A stretch of DNA of 64,000 nt from Sphingobacteriales bacterium (GCA_016718845.1 JADKCK010000006.1:62001-126000); one strand, 5' to 3'; shown: positions 17,220-27,506, counted from the stretch's first letter. Translations and numbers: made by a program. The notes: generated from the sequence alone by a model not told the origin.

Positions 17220-19269
17220 TATTATTACCCAACAACACAAATCCAGCCCAATGGATGGGTCTGATGTTGGGTTGTGTTAGTATTTCTTGTTTAGCATTTT
17301 TTAAAGCACTTGCATACGCTTGCCCGCTTAATAGGTACTTAAACAAGGCTTGAACCAATAGATTAGATTGTTGGTCGGGTATTTTAAATAGCGTAAATAC
17401 TACATTTTGTGCTCCGGCATACAAAAAGCCTCTGTTTATAGCCATCATTCCCTCGCCCCAAGCCATTTTGCCCACACCCGTATCGCAACAACTTAGTACT
17501 ACTAATTGCACATTTTTTAAGTTTAATTGGTAAGTATCTCCCATATAAAGCATGGTTCCGTATTGTTCGGCAATATCTCGTTTAGTGGCTGCTACGGGTT
17601 GTTCGGCGGTGTCTGTTAGTACTTCTTCGTTTGTATTGGGCGAAAACACAATACCCGACAATTGAGGGTTATTGGCATTAAACAAGCCATGAGCCGCAAT
17701 ATGCAAAAACTGCAAATTGGGGTATTGTTGCAGTGTATTTTTAAACTGCTCAACGGTTGCGTTTTTTCGGAGATAAACATCACTTTGGTAGCCTTTTTGT
17801 GCCAAAAGTTTGCTTACTTCTTGCACTTCTGTTTCGGTATGTGGTAGTGCTACATAATCTAATCCGCGCAATTGTACTATTTCTTTTTTTATTTCTGTAC
17901 TGTCGTTAGTTTCGGCAGTATTGTAAACTACTGGTGCAAACCCTAAATAGCTACCTTGTGCAGCATTAGGTTGTGCATAGGTAGTTTTTTGTTTTGTGCT
18001 ACCATAGTGCCATAAAGTAGCCGAGTAGTGGTATTGAATAGCATATTGTGTGCCTAAATAGGGCATATTGTGGTAATGCGTGCCATTGGCAACGGCATTA
18101 GTTAATAGTGCCTCGAAGGGTAATTGGCTTAAATTATTGGTTGGGATAATGATTAATTGTTGGCAATTTGGTGGCAGATACGACACAATAGGCTCGAAAA
18201 CAAGTTGGTATAGCTGGTGACTAGCGTTGGCAAAGGCGTTTCGTCCGCCTACTGTAGGGCGGCTGTTAGTAATGTTTTTTAACAAAGCCTCTATGGCTGT
18301 GTTTAGGGTAGTTGGGTTGGTATTTAAGGCAATAAAATGGCTATTTTTTGGGGTAATGCAAAAAACATACAGTTGCTCATTGCTCACAAAATACTCTATT
18401 AAAGCAGCATTTGTGGGCAATTGGCGTTGTATTTGCTCAATAGTTACTATTTGGTTGTCGTATTTTATTTGGTAATAATCGGGGTATTCTTTTTCAAAAA
18501 TTTCTATTAATTGGTTGTATTGTTGTTTGTAGTCAAAATACTGCTTTTGCCATTTTTGCACTTGTTCGTGGTCTTGGTTTCCTTCGGCAATTTTGGTGTC
18601 TAAATAGTTTAGTTCTACGCGCAATTGGTACTCTTGTTGTCGCAGTTGTTCGGGTAGTTGTGCTGTTGCTTTGGCTTCTTCGTTTTTTAGGTTGGTAAAA
18701 AAGAGCATAGCTTGGCTTTTTTCGGCGAACATAAACGCTAACTCGATGGTAGTAGGCAGTTGATAGCCCATTTGGGCAGCTATTTGTGCAACCGATAAGT
18801 TATTTTGTGTTTCTTGTTGGTATGCCAACCAAGTTCTATCTATGGCGGGCTGGTAAATATTATTTTTGCCTGTACTACCTAATGTTAGTTTACTACCTTC
18901 TGCTTTATAGCTTTGGCGCATTTGTGCAATAAGTGCATCGGCACAATGGTAATGGGCAAGGCTGGCTATTAGGTTTTGGGGTAAATTATCTTGTTTATAC
19001 ATGTTGTAAAAAACAATCGCTTTACCTCGTAATGTTTCTAGCAAAAAATAGGCATGGGTGTAGTTTTTTAAGGTAGGCAGGGCATAAAAGTTAGTGTCGC
19101 TTACGGGCAAGTTAAGCGATTGCAAGGCAAGTTGATAGTGTTGTAATGCTTCGGGGTAGTTGTTTAGCATATTGTAACATTCGCCAATATTTATGTACGA
19201 AGCGGCTGTAATATTGTTGAAAACCCCCAAATTTTTTAATCTAATGGGCAATGTTTTTTGATAATACAA
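17212..19269 (-). CDS. TPR-CHAT protease, copy 1, remaining C-terminal part
   Basis: An open frame of 685 codons holding the last TPR-like repeats (YINIGECYNMLNNYPEALQHYQLAL), a helical linker and a complete CHAT domain, the caspase-like peptidase domain first linked to HetF and TPRs. The probable catalytic dyad is His527 in HIAAHG and Cys595 in LSCCDTG, followed by GEGMMAINRGFLYAGAQNVV. The frame has no good start: its first codon is a TTG within a TPR repeat, and an in-frame TAG lies about 60 bp upstream. It is therefore the intact back half of a gene whose front half is broken (see 19270-20199). Its DNA is nearly identical to copy 2. Confidence 0.75.
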   Translation of the reverse strand: MYYQKTLPIRLKNLGVFNNITAASYINIGECYNMLNNYPEALQHYQLALQSLNLPVSDTNFYALPTLKNYTHAYFLLETLRGKAIVFYNMYKQDNLPQNLIASLAHYHCADALIAQMRQSYKAEGSKLTLGSTGKNNIYQPAIDRTWLAYQQETQNNLSVAQIAAQMGYQLPTTIELAFMFAEKSQAMLFFTNLKNEEAKATAQLPEQLRQQEYQLRVELNYLDTKIAEGNQDHEQVQKWQKQYFDYKQQYNQLIEIFEKEYPDYYQIKYDNQIVTIEQIQRQLPTNAALIEYFVSNEQLYVFCITPKNSHFIALNTNPTTLNTAIEALLKNITNSRPTVGGRNAFANASHQLYQLVFEPIVSYLPPNCQQLIIIPTNNLSQLPFEALLTNAVANGTHYHNMPYLGTQYAIQYHYSATLWHYGSTKQKTTYAQPNAAQGSYLGFAPVVYNTAETNDSTEIKKEIVQLRGLDYVALPHTETEVQEVSKLLAQKGYQSDVYLRKNATVEQFKNTLQQYPNLQFLHIAAHGLFNANNPQLSGIVFSPNTNEEVLTDTAEQPVAATKRDIAEQYGTMLYMGDTYQLNLKNVQLVVLSCCDTGVGKMAWGEGMMAINRGFLYAGAQNVVFTLFKIPDQQSNLLVQALFKYLLSGQAYASALKNAKQEILTQPNIRPIHWAGFVLLGNNIK

Positions 19270-20199
19270 TAGCGCATTAGGGTAATCTTTTTGATTAAAG
19301 TAGATTAAAGCCCTATGTATTCGTAACTATTCTTCTGTATGTAAATAGTTTTTATTAAGGTTAATGATTTTCAAATAAATATCTATGTAATGATTTGCTT
19401 TTTCATGCTCATTTAAGCATAGCACCAGCTGATTTGTCCAAGAATAATCAAACTATTCGATTAAATAAAAAATTTTTGAGATATGTTTAACGCTTGTTGA
19501 TAATGCAAATGGCAAGTTCATATTCGCTGACATTCTATAAACTGCTAACATTTGATAAGAAGGTGTATGCAGTTAGGGTGATTGCCCAGTAACTCGCTTG
19601 TTATAGCCAATCCTTGTTTAAGATAGAATAAAGCCCAAATCGAAATCGCCTATTTTGGCTATAATCACCTAAATGACTGTACAAATAGATTAAATTAACT
19701 TTATCATAGTCGGGGTTTTGTTGATGTATAGCTAATGCTTGCTTGCCAAAAGATATGGCAAGTTGATAGTCGCCCTTACATGCATAAATAAACCCAATAT
19801 TAGAGTACCCTTTTACCATATTAACATCATCCTTGCCAAATTTTCTTCACTTAGAGACAATAACTCTTTAAAATAAATTAATGCTTGGTTATAATTGCCT
19901 GTTGTCCAAAACAAATAGCTATTTGATTATGACTTTCTTAATGTAGCAGGGTGCGATTTACCCAAATGAGTAATTGCCCTGTCTAAGGTTACTTGACAGT
20001 TTGGCTGTGTTTCTTTGATTTTACCTATCCACATCAAGCAATAGTTTTGCATGTTTGATATTTGCACCCATTCTTCCCATGCTTCTTGGGCTTCGTATAA
20101 GGGCGCTATTGACTCGCAAAAGGCTAAGGCTTCGTTAAATTTACCTGCATCAATTAACTCTTGGGCTTGTTTGATTACATCTGGAGGAGGGATTTGCAT
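19270..20199 (-). pseudogene. decayed N-terminal TPR region of CHAT copy 1
   Basis: Reading from the ATG at 20199, MQIPPPDVIKQAQELIDAGK and further TPR-like helices can be followed in pieces. One open piece spans 20199-19927 and another 19819-19601 (YSNIGFIYACKGDYQLAISF). Near the join with the 3' part the frame reads LNKNYLHTEE, then TAG, then LRIHRALIYFNQKDYPNALL. Several stops and shifts mean the gene cannot be translated as one protein unless many are sequencing errors. Together with 17212-19269 it would make a protein of about 990 residues. Confidence 0.65.
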
Positions 20200-20350
20200 A
20201 AATGATAAGTAGAAAAAGGAATGTTGAATAAATAGTAGAGGGAGTGTAGAGTGTAAAGAAAGTACGTTGGCTATATTGCCAAACAACGACTATTGGTATG
20301 CAAAAGTAGTGTTTTAATTTGCTTGGTGTATTAAAGAATAATTTTTTGTA

Positions 20351-23349
20351 TTAGTTGTTATTACCCAACAACACAAATCCAGCCCAATGGATGGGTCTGA
20401 TGTTGGGTTGTGTTAGTATTTCTTGTTTAGCATTTTTTAAAGCACTTGCATACGCTTGCCCGCTTAATAGGTACTTAAACAAGGCTTGAACCAATAGATT
20501 AGATTGTTGGTCGGGTATTTTAAATAGCGTAAATACTACATTTTGTGCTCCGGCATACAAAAAGCCTCTGTTTATAGCCATCATTCCCTCGCCCCAAGCC
20601 ATTTTGCCCACACCCGTATCGCAACAACTTAGTACTACTAATTGCACATTTTTTAAGTTTAATTGGTAAGTATCTCCCATATAAAGCATGGTTCCGTATT
20701 GTTCGGCAATATCTCGTTTAGTGGCTGCTACGGGTTGTTCGGCGGTGTCTGTTAGTACTTCTTCGTTTGTATTGGGCGAAAACACAATACCCGACAATTG
20801 AGGGTTATTGGCATTAAACACGCCATGAGCCGCAATATGCAAAAACTGCAAATTAGGATATTGTTGCAGTGTATTTTTAAACTGCTCAACGGTTGCGTTT
20901 TTCGGAGATAAACATCACTTTGGTAGCCTTTTTGTGCCAAAAGTTTGCTTACTTCTTGCACTTCTGTTTCGGTATGTGGTAGTGCTACATAATCTAATCC
21001 GCGCAATTGTACTATTTCTTTTTTTATTTCTGTACTGTCGTTAGTTTCGGCAGTATTGTAAACTACTGGTGCAAACCCTAAATAGCTACCTTGTGCAGCA
21101 TTAGGTTGTGCATAGGTAGTTTTTTGTTTTGTGCTACCATAGTGCCATAAAGTAGCCGAGTAGTGGTATTGAATAGCATATTGTGTGCCTAAATAGGGCA
21201 TATTGTGGTAATGCGTGCCATTGGCAACGGCATTAGTTAATAGTGCCTCGAAGGGTAATTGGCTTAAATTATTGGTTGGGATAATGATTAATTGTTGGCA
21301 ATTTGGTGGCAGATACGACACAATAGGCTCGAAAACAAGTTGGTATAGCTGGTGACTAGCGTTGGCAAAGGCGTTTCGTCCGCCTACTGTAGGGCGGCTG
21401 TTAGTAATGTTTTTTAACAAAGCCTCTATGGCTGTGTTTAGGGTAGTTGGGTTGGTATTTAAGGCAATAAAATGGCTATTTTTTGGGGTAATGCAAAAAA
21501 CATACAGTTGCTCATCGCTCACAAAATACTCCATTAAAGTAGTATTGGCGGGCAATATTTTTTGTACCTGATTGATGCTTACTATTTGGTTGTCGTATTT
21601 TATTTGGTAGTAATCGGGGTATTCTTTTTCAAAAGTTTCTATTAATTGGTTGTATTGTTGTTTGTAGTCAAAATACTGCTTTTGCCATTTTTGCACTTGT
21701 TCGTGGTCTTGGTTTCCTTCGGCAATTTTGGTGTCTAAATAGTTTAGTTCTACGCGCAATTGGTACTCTTGTTGTCGCAGTTGTTCGGGTAGTTGTGCTG
21801 TTGCTTTGGCTTCTTCGTTTTTAGGTTGGTAAAAAAGAGCATAGCTTGGCTTTTTTTCGGCGAACATAAACGCTAACTCGATGGTAGTAGGCAGTTGATA
21901 GCCCATTTGGGCAGCTATTTGTGCAACCGATAAGTTATTTTGTGTTTCTTGTTGGTATGCCAACCAAGTTCTATCTATGGCGGGCTGGTAAATATTATTT
22001 TTGCCCGTACTACCTAATGTTAGTTTACTACCTTCTGCTTTATAGCTTTGGCGCATTTGTGCAATAAGTGCATCGGCACAATGGTAATGAGCAAGGCTGG
22101 CTATTAGGTTTTGGGGTAAATTATCCTGCCGATACATGTTGTAAAAAACAATAGCTTTACCTCGTAATGTTTCTAGCAAAAAATAGGCATGGGTGTAGTT
22201 TTTTAAGGTAGGCAGGGCATAAAAGTTAGTGTCGCTTACGGGCAAGTTAAGTGATTGCAGAGCAAACTGATAGTGTTGTAGTGCTTCGGGGGAGTTTTGT
22301 TTGGTGTTATAATAATTACCTATCTCTATATACACCGAGGCTTTTTCTTTATGAACAGTATCGAATGTTTTTAAACTAAGGGCTAACGATTTTTGGAAAT
22401 ACAACAATCTTTCTGTACTATCTAAGTCATAACAAAGGGCTATATTTTTGTAGATATTAACCACTTCTTGGTGTTGCTCGCCTATGGTATTACAACAAAT
22501 ATCCAAGGCACGGTTTAGGTATTCTAAAGCTTTTGATTTGTTGTTTTTACATACATATACAGTGCCTATATTTTCACATATCCTTGAACAATATTGGTTT
22601 TGCTCGCCCGAAATGGCTATTCGGATAGACAAGGCTTTTTCAAAACTTTGCAAGGCATTGTCATAATCTTTTGTTTCGTTATAACAGCTCCCTATATTGT
22701 TGTATAGTATAGATACTCTATGCTGATGTTTTTCTGGACTTTTTAAAAATATGTTTAATGAACGATGAAAATAGTTTAATCCATGTTCAAAGTCGCCTCT
22801 ATTAGCATAGTAAACGCCAATGTTTAGGTAAATAGAGGCTATCTGCGGATGATCTTCGTCCAATACTTGACTAAATAGCTGAAGTGCTTTATGCAAGTAC
22901 TCAAAAGCTTTCTCCTCATCTCCTTTGCGAAAAAAGCAAATCCCTAAATTATTATGCGAACTACCAATTTGCTCAATAGAGGTGTTGGGTATTTGTAAAA
23001 ATATAGCTAATGATTTTGCAAAATACTTCAATGCAAAATCAATACTTAGTGTAATAAAATGTATATCAGCAATGGTATTATAAGACTTTGCTGTTTCAAA
23101 ACATATTTTCCCTATGCTCTTTTTTGATTTTGCTAAACAGTCTTCTGCGCAAATTATGGCTTCTTTAGTTTTACCTAGTTTAACCAACGCATCACTTTTT
23201 GAACATAATGCATCTATTAGGTTCGTAAAATCGTTTTCTTTTTCACACAAAACAACTATTTCATCGCATAAAACTATTACATCAGCAAATTTACTTTTTG
23301 TTTCTAATTCTAATACTTGGCTTAATTTTTCGGATATATTATTACTCAT
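20351..23349 (-). CDS. TPR-CHAT protease, copy 2 (one net frameshift)
   Basis: Starting at the ATG at 23349, about 330 residues form at least six TPR repeats (GSSHNNLGICFFRKGDEEKAFEY-type, FEHGLNYFHRSL, YDNALQSFEKAL, SKALEYLNRAL). The shared linker and CHAT domain follow. The frame shifts at 20898-20902, where five T's stand against six in copy 1 (17762-17767), so the His/Cys dyad is read only in the following frame (HIAAHGVFN, LSCCDTG). Two mutually compensating one-base changes (21818-21822 and 21851-21857) alter EKSQAMLFFTNLKN to an unrelated stretch. All three changes are in homopolymers. Corrected, it would be about 999 residues. A promoter with a palindrome lies just upstream. Confidence 0.75.
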
Positions 23350-23421
23350 CGTATTTAGTATATGGGATATAGGTGGGGTAAAATTTAATAAAAATGTCTT
23401 TATTTATAAAATAGCCTCAAT

Positions 23422-23441
23422 TACAGTACAAAGGTACTGTA
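23422..23441. promoter_or_regulatory. palindromic operator candidate over the -7 box of CHAT copy 2
   Basis: A perfect inverted repeat with 8-bp arms, TACAGTAC-AAAG-GTACTGTA. On the minus strand the consensus -7 box TACCTTTG (plus-strand 23429-23436) lies inside it, about 80 bp before the CHAT start codon. A dimeric repressor bound here would block the polymerase. Confidence 0.55.
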
Positions 23442-23733
23442 TTTTTTCAATTTTATAGCTACCGATAAAGCAAAAGTTTGTCAGAAAATTGGAATTATAA
23501 ACCCGCAGTTTTGCATTAAACACAAAAAAAACATCAACACTTTAAATGTTTCAAAGTTCATGTCCTTGCATAAAATCTCGTAAAAAAAACAAAATAAAAC
23601 GCGCACAAAAAAACAGCCTGCCTCAAAAGAAGCAGACTGTTGAAAAACACCTCAAAAAATTTTACATTATAACTTAGTAGACAGCCATGTAGAGTGATAA
23701 AAAAATACGCACTGTTAATGGCTTATGGGTACG
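23442..23733. terminator. intergenic region with hairpin terminator of fbp
   Basis: An imperfect hairpin at 23611-23642 (AACAG-C-CTGC and GCAG-A-CTGTT with one mismatch) with A/T tracts lies about 90 bp past the fbp stop, which is at the left end of the gene. Nothing else is visible in this stretch. Confidence 0.5.
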
Positions 23734-24759
23734 TTAAATTAGTATTAGTTCGTCTTCTAGCACAAATTCCATTGCTTTTTCTACCATATCTTTCGAGCCG
23801 GTAAACAAAGGTACTCTTTGATGCAATTCGGTGGGTACAATGTCCAATATCCGTTTTTTTCCGTTCATTGCCATACCGCCTGCATTTTCGGCTAAAAATG
23901 CCATTGGGTTGCACTCGTATAATAGGCGCAATTTACCATCGGGGTGCGATGTTGTAGCAGGGTACATAAAAATACCTCCTTTAATAAGGTTGCGATGAAA
24001 ATCGGATACTAATGTACCAATGTAACGCGAGTTATATGGGCGGTTACTTGCCTTATCGGGTGTTTTGCAGTACCTAATAAAGTTGTTTACGCCTATCGAA
24101 AAAGTGTTCCAATAGCTCTCGTTCACAGAGTAGATGCCGCCTTTTTCGGGTATGCGTATGTTAGGGTGCGATAAACAAAACTCGCCTATCGAGGGGTCAA
24201 GCGTAAAACCATTCACATTGTTATTGCCCGTTGTATACACCAACATCGTCGACGAACCATATATCACATAACCCGCAGCTACTAATTTATTTCCCGCTTG
24301 CAAAAAATCTAGCTCGTCACATACGCCTTCGGGGTTTACTTTGCGGTAAATAGCAAATATAGTGCCTATCGAAATGTTCACGTCAATGTTCGATGAACCA
24401 TCTAAAGGGTCGTAGCAAACCACATATTTGGCTTTTTTCGAGCGGTCATCGTCAAACACTAAATAGCCATCGCTTTCTTCCGATGCTATGCCTGCACACT
24501 CGCCGCTTACACGCAAACAATTCGTCATTTGTTCGTGTGCAAAAACGTCTAACTTTTTTACCTCCTCGCCATGTATGTTATTACTGCCTGCATCGCCCAA
24601 AATATCTACTAATCCAGCTTTATTTACTTTGCGATTAATTAGTTTTGCAGCTAATGCAATATCGCCTAACAAAGCCGACAAGTCGCCGGTGGCAAACGGA
24701 AAGTCTTTTTGTTTATCGAGGATAAACTCGCTTAGAGTAGTTATTTTTTTAGTAACCAT
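23734..24759 (-). CDS. fbp: fructose-1,6-bisphosphatase, class 1
   Basis: A 341-residue protein of normal length for class I FBPase. It hydrolyses fructose 1,6-bisphosphate to fructose 6-phosphate in gluconeogenesis. Metal-binding motifs are in order: SGECAGIASEES (glutamates), YDPLDGSSNIDVN, and the substrate-binding GTLVSDFHRNL and KLRLLYECNPMAFL regions. A terminal DDELILI ends the protein. It stands alone between its own promoter (24839-24870) and a terminator. Confidence 0.95.
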   Translation of the reverse strand: MVTKKITTLSEFILDKQKDFPFATGDLSALLGDIALAAKLINRKVNKAGLVDILGDAGSNNIHGEEVKKLDVFAHEQMTNCLRVSGECAGIASEESDGYLVFDDDRSKKAKYVVCYDPLDGSSNIDVNISIGTIFAIYRKVNPEGVCDELDFLQAGNKLVAAGYVIYGSSTMLVYTTGNNNVNGFTLDPSIGEFCLSHPNIRIPEKGGIYSVNESYWNTFSIGVNNFIRYCKTPDKASNRPYNSRYIGTLVSDFHRNLIKGGIFMYPATTSHPDGKLRLLYECNPMAFLAENAGGMAMNGKKRILDIVPTELHQRVPLFTGSKDMVEKAMEFVLEDELILI

Positions 24760-24838
24760 GCTTTGGGTATTATGGGTTTTTTAGTAAAAATTCGCTTAGA
24801 GTAAAAATTCGTGTTCAGCGAATTTTCGCTCAACGATG

Positions 24839-24870
24839 CAAAGGTCGGGCATTATTTTGATTCTACCAAA
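24839..24870 (-). promoter_or_regulatory. promoter of fbp
   Basis: On the minus strand TTTGG, a 19-bp spacer and GACCTTTG, one base off the TAnnTTTG consensus. The leader to the ATG would be about 70 nt. Confidence 0.5.
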
Positions 24871-24873
24871 TGA

Positions 24874-24909
<36 letters not shown>

Positions 24910-24968
24910 GTTTGAAGCCCTTGTTTACGCCAAATGCCCCATCAATTTGGGTATTTGAGGGGGCATTT

Positions 24969-25268
24969 TTATTGTTGCAGTGCGGCAATACATTGTTCGC
25001 GTATTTGCCAAAGGCTGCTTAGATTGTAACTAATTTGAGGTATTTGAGCCAACCAATTAGTCAAGTATTGTTGATGATACGCTACTTTAAATTGGGTAAT
25101 TTGATGTGGTTTGATAACTATTTCGGTCAATAAATTGTTAACAAAGTTGATAGGATACAAGGCAGTACAATCTACTATTTGCCCATCTATACGCAAATAA
25201 TTGTGCGCTTCGGGCAGATACGGTAGATGATGTTGGGCTAATACCGAAGTTACTTTGGGGGTTCGTGG
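24969..25268 (-). pseudogene. 3' fragment of a degraded gene
   Basis: An open frame of about 99 codons begins right after a TAG at 25269-25271 and has no plausible start. It reads TPKVTSVLAQHHLPYLPEAH, then NYLRIDGQIVDCTALYPINF, and ends IREQCIAALQQ. The composition is protein-like. The start is missing, so it is probably the tail of a gene whose front was lost. I cannot name the family. The remaining sequence from 24760 to 25364 holds only the fbp promoter. Confidence 0.4.
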
Positions 25269-25364
25269 CTACAAAGATACGCTAATTACTCCAAATCTCC
25301 CAAAAAAATACCGAGCCTTTGTTATCCATAACAAAAGCTCGGCAACTAAATAGCAACTAACTTT

Positions 25365-25628
25365 TTAATTAAACTGTGCTTGATATTTAGCATCGTTCAA
25401 AATTTGTTTAGCACAGTCCAAAATGGTGGTGTCTTCGATATGCACAAAACCGCCATTAGGTCCCTTTTCTATATGAATGCCAAATGGGCTTGGGCTTTCG
25501 TAGTGGGTTCCTCCAAAAAAATTACGAACCGCATCGGTAGGGATATGCAAACCCTGCGCAATGCGGTTGATGCTGCCCGGAGGCAACATATCTTTGATGT
25601 GACGCAACTCGTTAAATGTCATGTTCAT
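25365..25628 (-). CDS. conserved small Bacteroidota protein, predicted DNA-binding
   Basis: An 87-residue protein. The N-terminal half (FNELRHIKDMLPPGSINRIA, then QGLHIPTDAVRNFFGG) reads as a helix-turn-helix in which IPTDAVRNFF is the recognition helix. The C-terminal half is a beta hairpin (GIHIEKGPNGGFVHIEDTTI) and a helix. Similar proteins are common in Bacteroidota as small DNA-binding proteins of unknown role. A start at the second Met (25622) is equally possible. A TACCTTTA box in the right orientation lies upstream near 25680. Confidence 0.65.
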   Translation of the reverse strand: MNMTFNELRHIKDMLPPGSINRIAQGLHIPTDAVRNFFGGTHYESPSPFGIHIEKGPNGGFVHIEDTTILDCAKQILNDAKYQAQFN

Positions 25629-25738
25629 AGCACATACGTTTTTGAGTGAAAAAATGTTTCATCAACTTTCTGTTTGTAAAGGTACAGTATTTTTTTTACA
25701 AAAAACAAAAAAGTCAAGGTTTTTTTTACCTTTTTTTT

Positions 25739-26161
25739 TCACTCATTAACCAAAAACGAAATAGCTAATTGATAACCCGCCAAACCAAGCCCAACAATAG
25801 TGCCGCGCGCCACCCCCGAAATGTACGAATGATGCCTAAATGCCTCGCGTGCAAAGGTATTAGATATATGCACCTCAATAACAGGCGCTTTTATTGCGGC
25901 AACGGCATCTGCCAATGCCACCGAAGTGTGGGTATATCCACCGGGATTAAAAACAATGCCATCGTACAAAAAACCAATTTCGTGCAGTTTGTCAATTAGT
26001 TGCCCCTCGTGATTGCTCTGGAAATAATGCAGCACTACGTTAGGATAACTAAATTTTATTTGCTCAAAATAATCTTCAAAGGTTTGAGAACCGTAAATGT
26101 GCGGCTCGCGCTTGCCCAATAGGTTTAAATTGGGACCATTTAATACCAAAATGTTTTTCAT
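25739..26161 (-). CDS. aroQ: 3-dehydroquinate dehydratase, type II
   Basis: A 140-residue protein of standard length. It dehydrates 3-dehydroquinate to 3-dehydroshikimate in the shikimate pathway. It carries the family hallmarks NGPNLNLLGKREPHIYG (with the lid Arg and active-site Tyr), QSNHEGQLID, FNPGGYTHTSVALADA (active-site Asn and His neighbourhood), EVHISN and ARGTIVGLGLAGYQLA. No other shikimate genes are adjacent. Confidence 0.95.
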   Translation of the reverse strand: MKNILVLNGPNLNLLGKREPHIYGSQTFEDYFEQIKFSYPNVVLHYFQSNHEGQLIDKLHEIGFLYDGIVFNPGGYTHTSVALADAVAAIKAPVIEVHISNTFAREAFRHHSYISGVARGTIVGLGLAGYQLAISFLVNE

Positions 26162-26600
26162 GTTTAGCGTGTTTAATTTTTTTTGTAAAGGTTAGATGCC
26201 AATTTTAAGGCTTTAAGCTACGTGCTGTAAGCTTTGGGCTGTTGGGTTTTACTTTTTTATTGTTGTCTTTTTATTTTTAATTGCCCAATTTTTCGCTTTT
26301 AACTATTGCCCTTTTATGCTTAGTTTTAGGGGTTGTGTTGTCGACTATCTTTGCTATGGGGGTGCCATCTACTTGGCAAATTAGGGAGTGCCAAACATCA
26401 CCCCCAAAAAAGACATTTACCGCGTCAAGCGGGGCTGGTGCAGACTTGGGGTAATAAACCAATAGTAGCACTAAATACTAACTTGCTTGACCATCAACAT
26501 TTTTAAAATTCAATACCCCTTTTTTGTTGGGCACAAAAGTACAAAAAAAATGCGTACCATGTGCCTAAAAAAACCTATATTTGTGCAATAATACGCAATT
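26162..26600. other. intergenic region, no convincing gene
   Basis: Holds a 64-codon minus-strand frame (26277-26471) starting with GTG and lacking any family features, which I do not call. A short AGCTT-rich stretch at 26205-26240 is of the kind often seen between Bacteroidota genes. The promoter of the PAP2 gene lies at the right end. Confidence 0.4.
26576..26583 (+). promoter_or_regulatory. -7 box of the PAP2 gene
   Basis: TATATTTG matches TAnnTTTG and lies 17 bp before the ATG at 26601, implying a very short leader. No strong -33 TTTG is at the ideal distance. Confidence 0.4.
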
Positions 26601-27506
26601 ATGTCCTTAAATCGCACTTTCGTTTTTCCGCTTTTGGTGGTGTTATACACTACTTGGGTGTATTTTTTAATTGGTTTTAGACCCGACCATTATCTGCTGC
26701 TGTTTATTTTGGTGCTTGCTTATTATGCTCACCCAAAAACACGGCGTTTGGTGTATGCCTTAGCTCCGTTTGTGGCGTATTGGTGGCTGTACGATTCTAT
26801 TCGTATTTACCCAAATTATAAACTACAAAATGTACATATCGCTGCTCCTTACCTGCTCGAAAAGCAATGTTTTGGCATCGCTACCCCACAAGGCACACTA
26901 ATACCTTGCGAGTATTTTGAGCGCCACCATTGGGCTGTAATGGATGTTATTGGCGGTTTAATTTACCTCAATTTTTTAACCATACCTTTGATATATGCCG
27001 CCTATTTGTGGTGGATAAACAAGCAATATTTTGTTAAATATGCTTTGGGCTTTTTGCTTATTTGCTTGGTAGGTTTTGTAATTTATTACCTGTATCCGGC
27101 GGCACCACCTTGGTACGTACAATTGTATGGCTTTGATTTTTGCACGCCAATATGCGGTAGTGCAGCAGGCTTGGCACGCTTTGATGAGGTATTAGGCACC
27201 AATGTTTTTGCGGGTATGTACCAACTAAGTCCTAACATTTTTGGAGCTATGCCCTCGTTACACAGTGCTTACCCCGTATTATTTTGTTTATATGCTTGGC
27301 AGTTTAAACAAAAACGCCTTTACCCATTTGCCGTTGCTTTTATGTTTGGCACTTGGTTTACGGCGGTTTACTCGGGGCATCATTATATAATAGATGCAAT
27401 AGCAGGCATTTTTACAGCTATTGCAGTATATCTATTTGCCGAAAAAATACTTTATAAACTGCCAATAGTACAAAAATACCTTAAAATATACGCCGATAGC
27501 ATCTAA
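26601..27506 (+). CDS. PAP2-family membrane phosphatase/phosphotransferase (Aur1/IPC-synthase-like)
   Basis: A 301-residue integral membrane protein with about six transmembrane helices. It carries the PAP2 catalytic motifs: YPAAPPWY, PSLHSAYP (His221) and SGHHYIIDAIAG (His260/His261, Asp265). The PAAPPWY phrase and long N-terminal membrane part resemble the inositol-phosphoceramide-synthase-like branch rather than simple phosphatidate phosphatases. Bacteroidota make sphingolipids and inositol lipids, so a lipid head-group transferase is a reasonable but unproven role. The gene is alone and is followed by hairpin-forming repeats. Confidence 0.8.
   Translation: MSLNRTFVFPLLVVLYTTWVYFLIGFRPDHYLLLFILVLAYYAHPKTRRLVYALAPFVAYWWLYDSIRIYPNYKLQNVHIAAPYLLEKQCFGIATPQGTLIPCEYFERHHWAVMDVIGGLIYLNFLTIPLIYAAYLWWINKQYFVKYALGFLLICLVGFVIYYLYPAAPPWYVQLYGFDFCTPICGSAAGLARFDEVLGTNVFAGMYQLSPNIFGAMPSLHSAYPVLFCLYAWQFKQKRLYPFAVAFMFGTWFTAVYSGHHYIIDAIAGIFTAIAVYLFAEKILYKLPIVQKYLKIYADSI

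Noticed and set aside
26277..26471. Sixty-four-codon minus-strand frame
   Set aside because: GTG start, no family features, and it lies in a repeat-like intergenic region.
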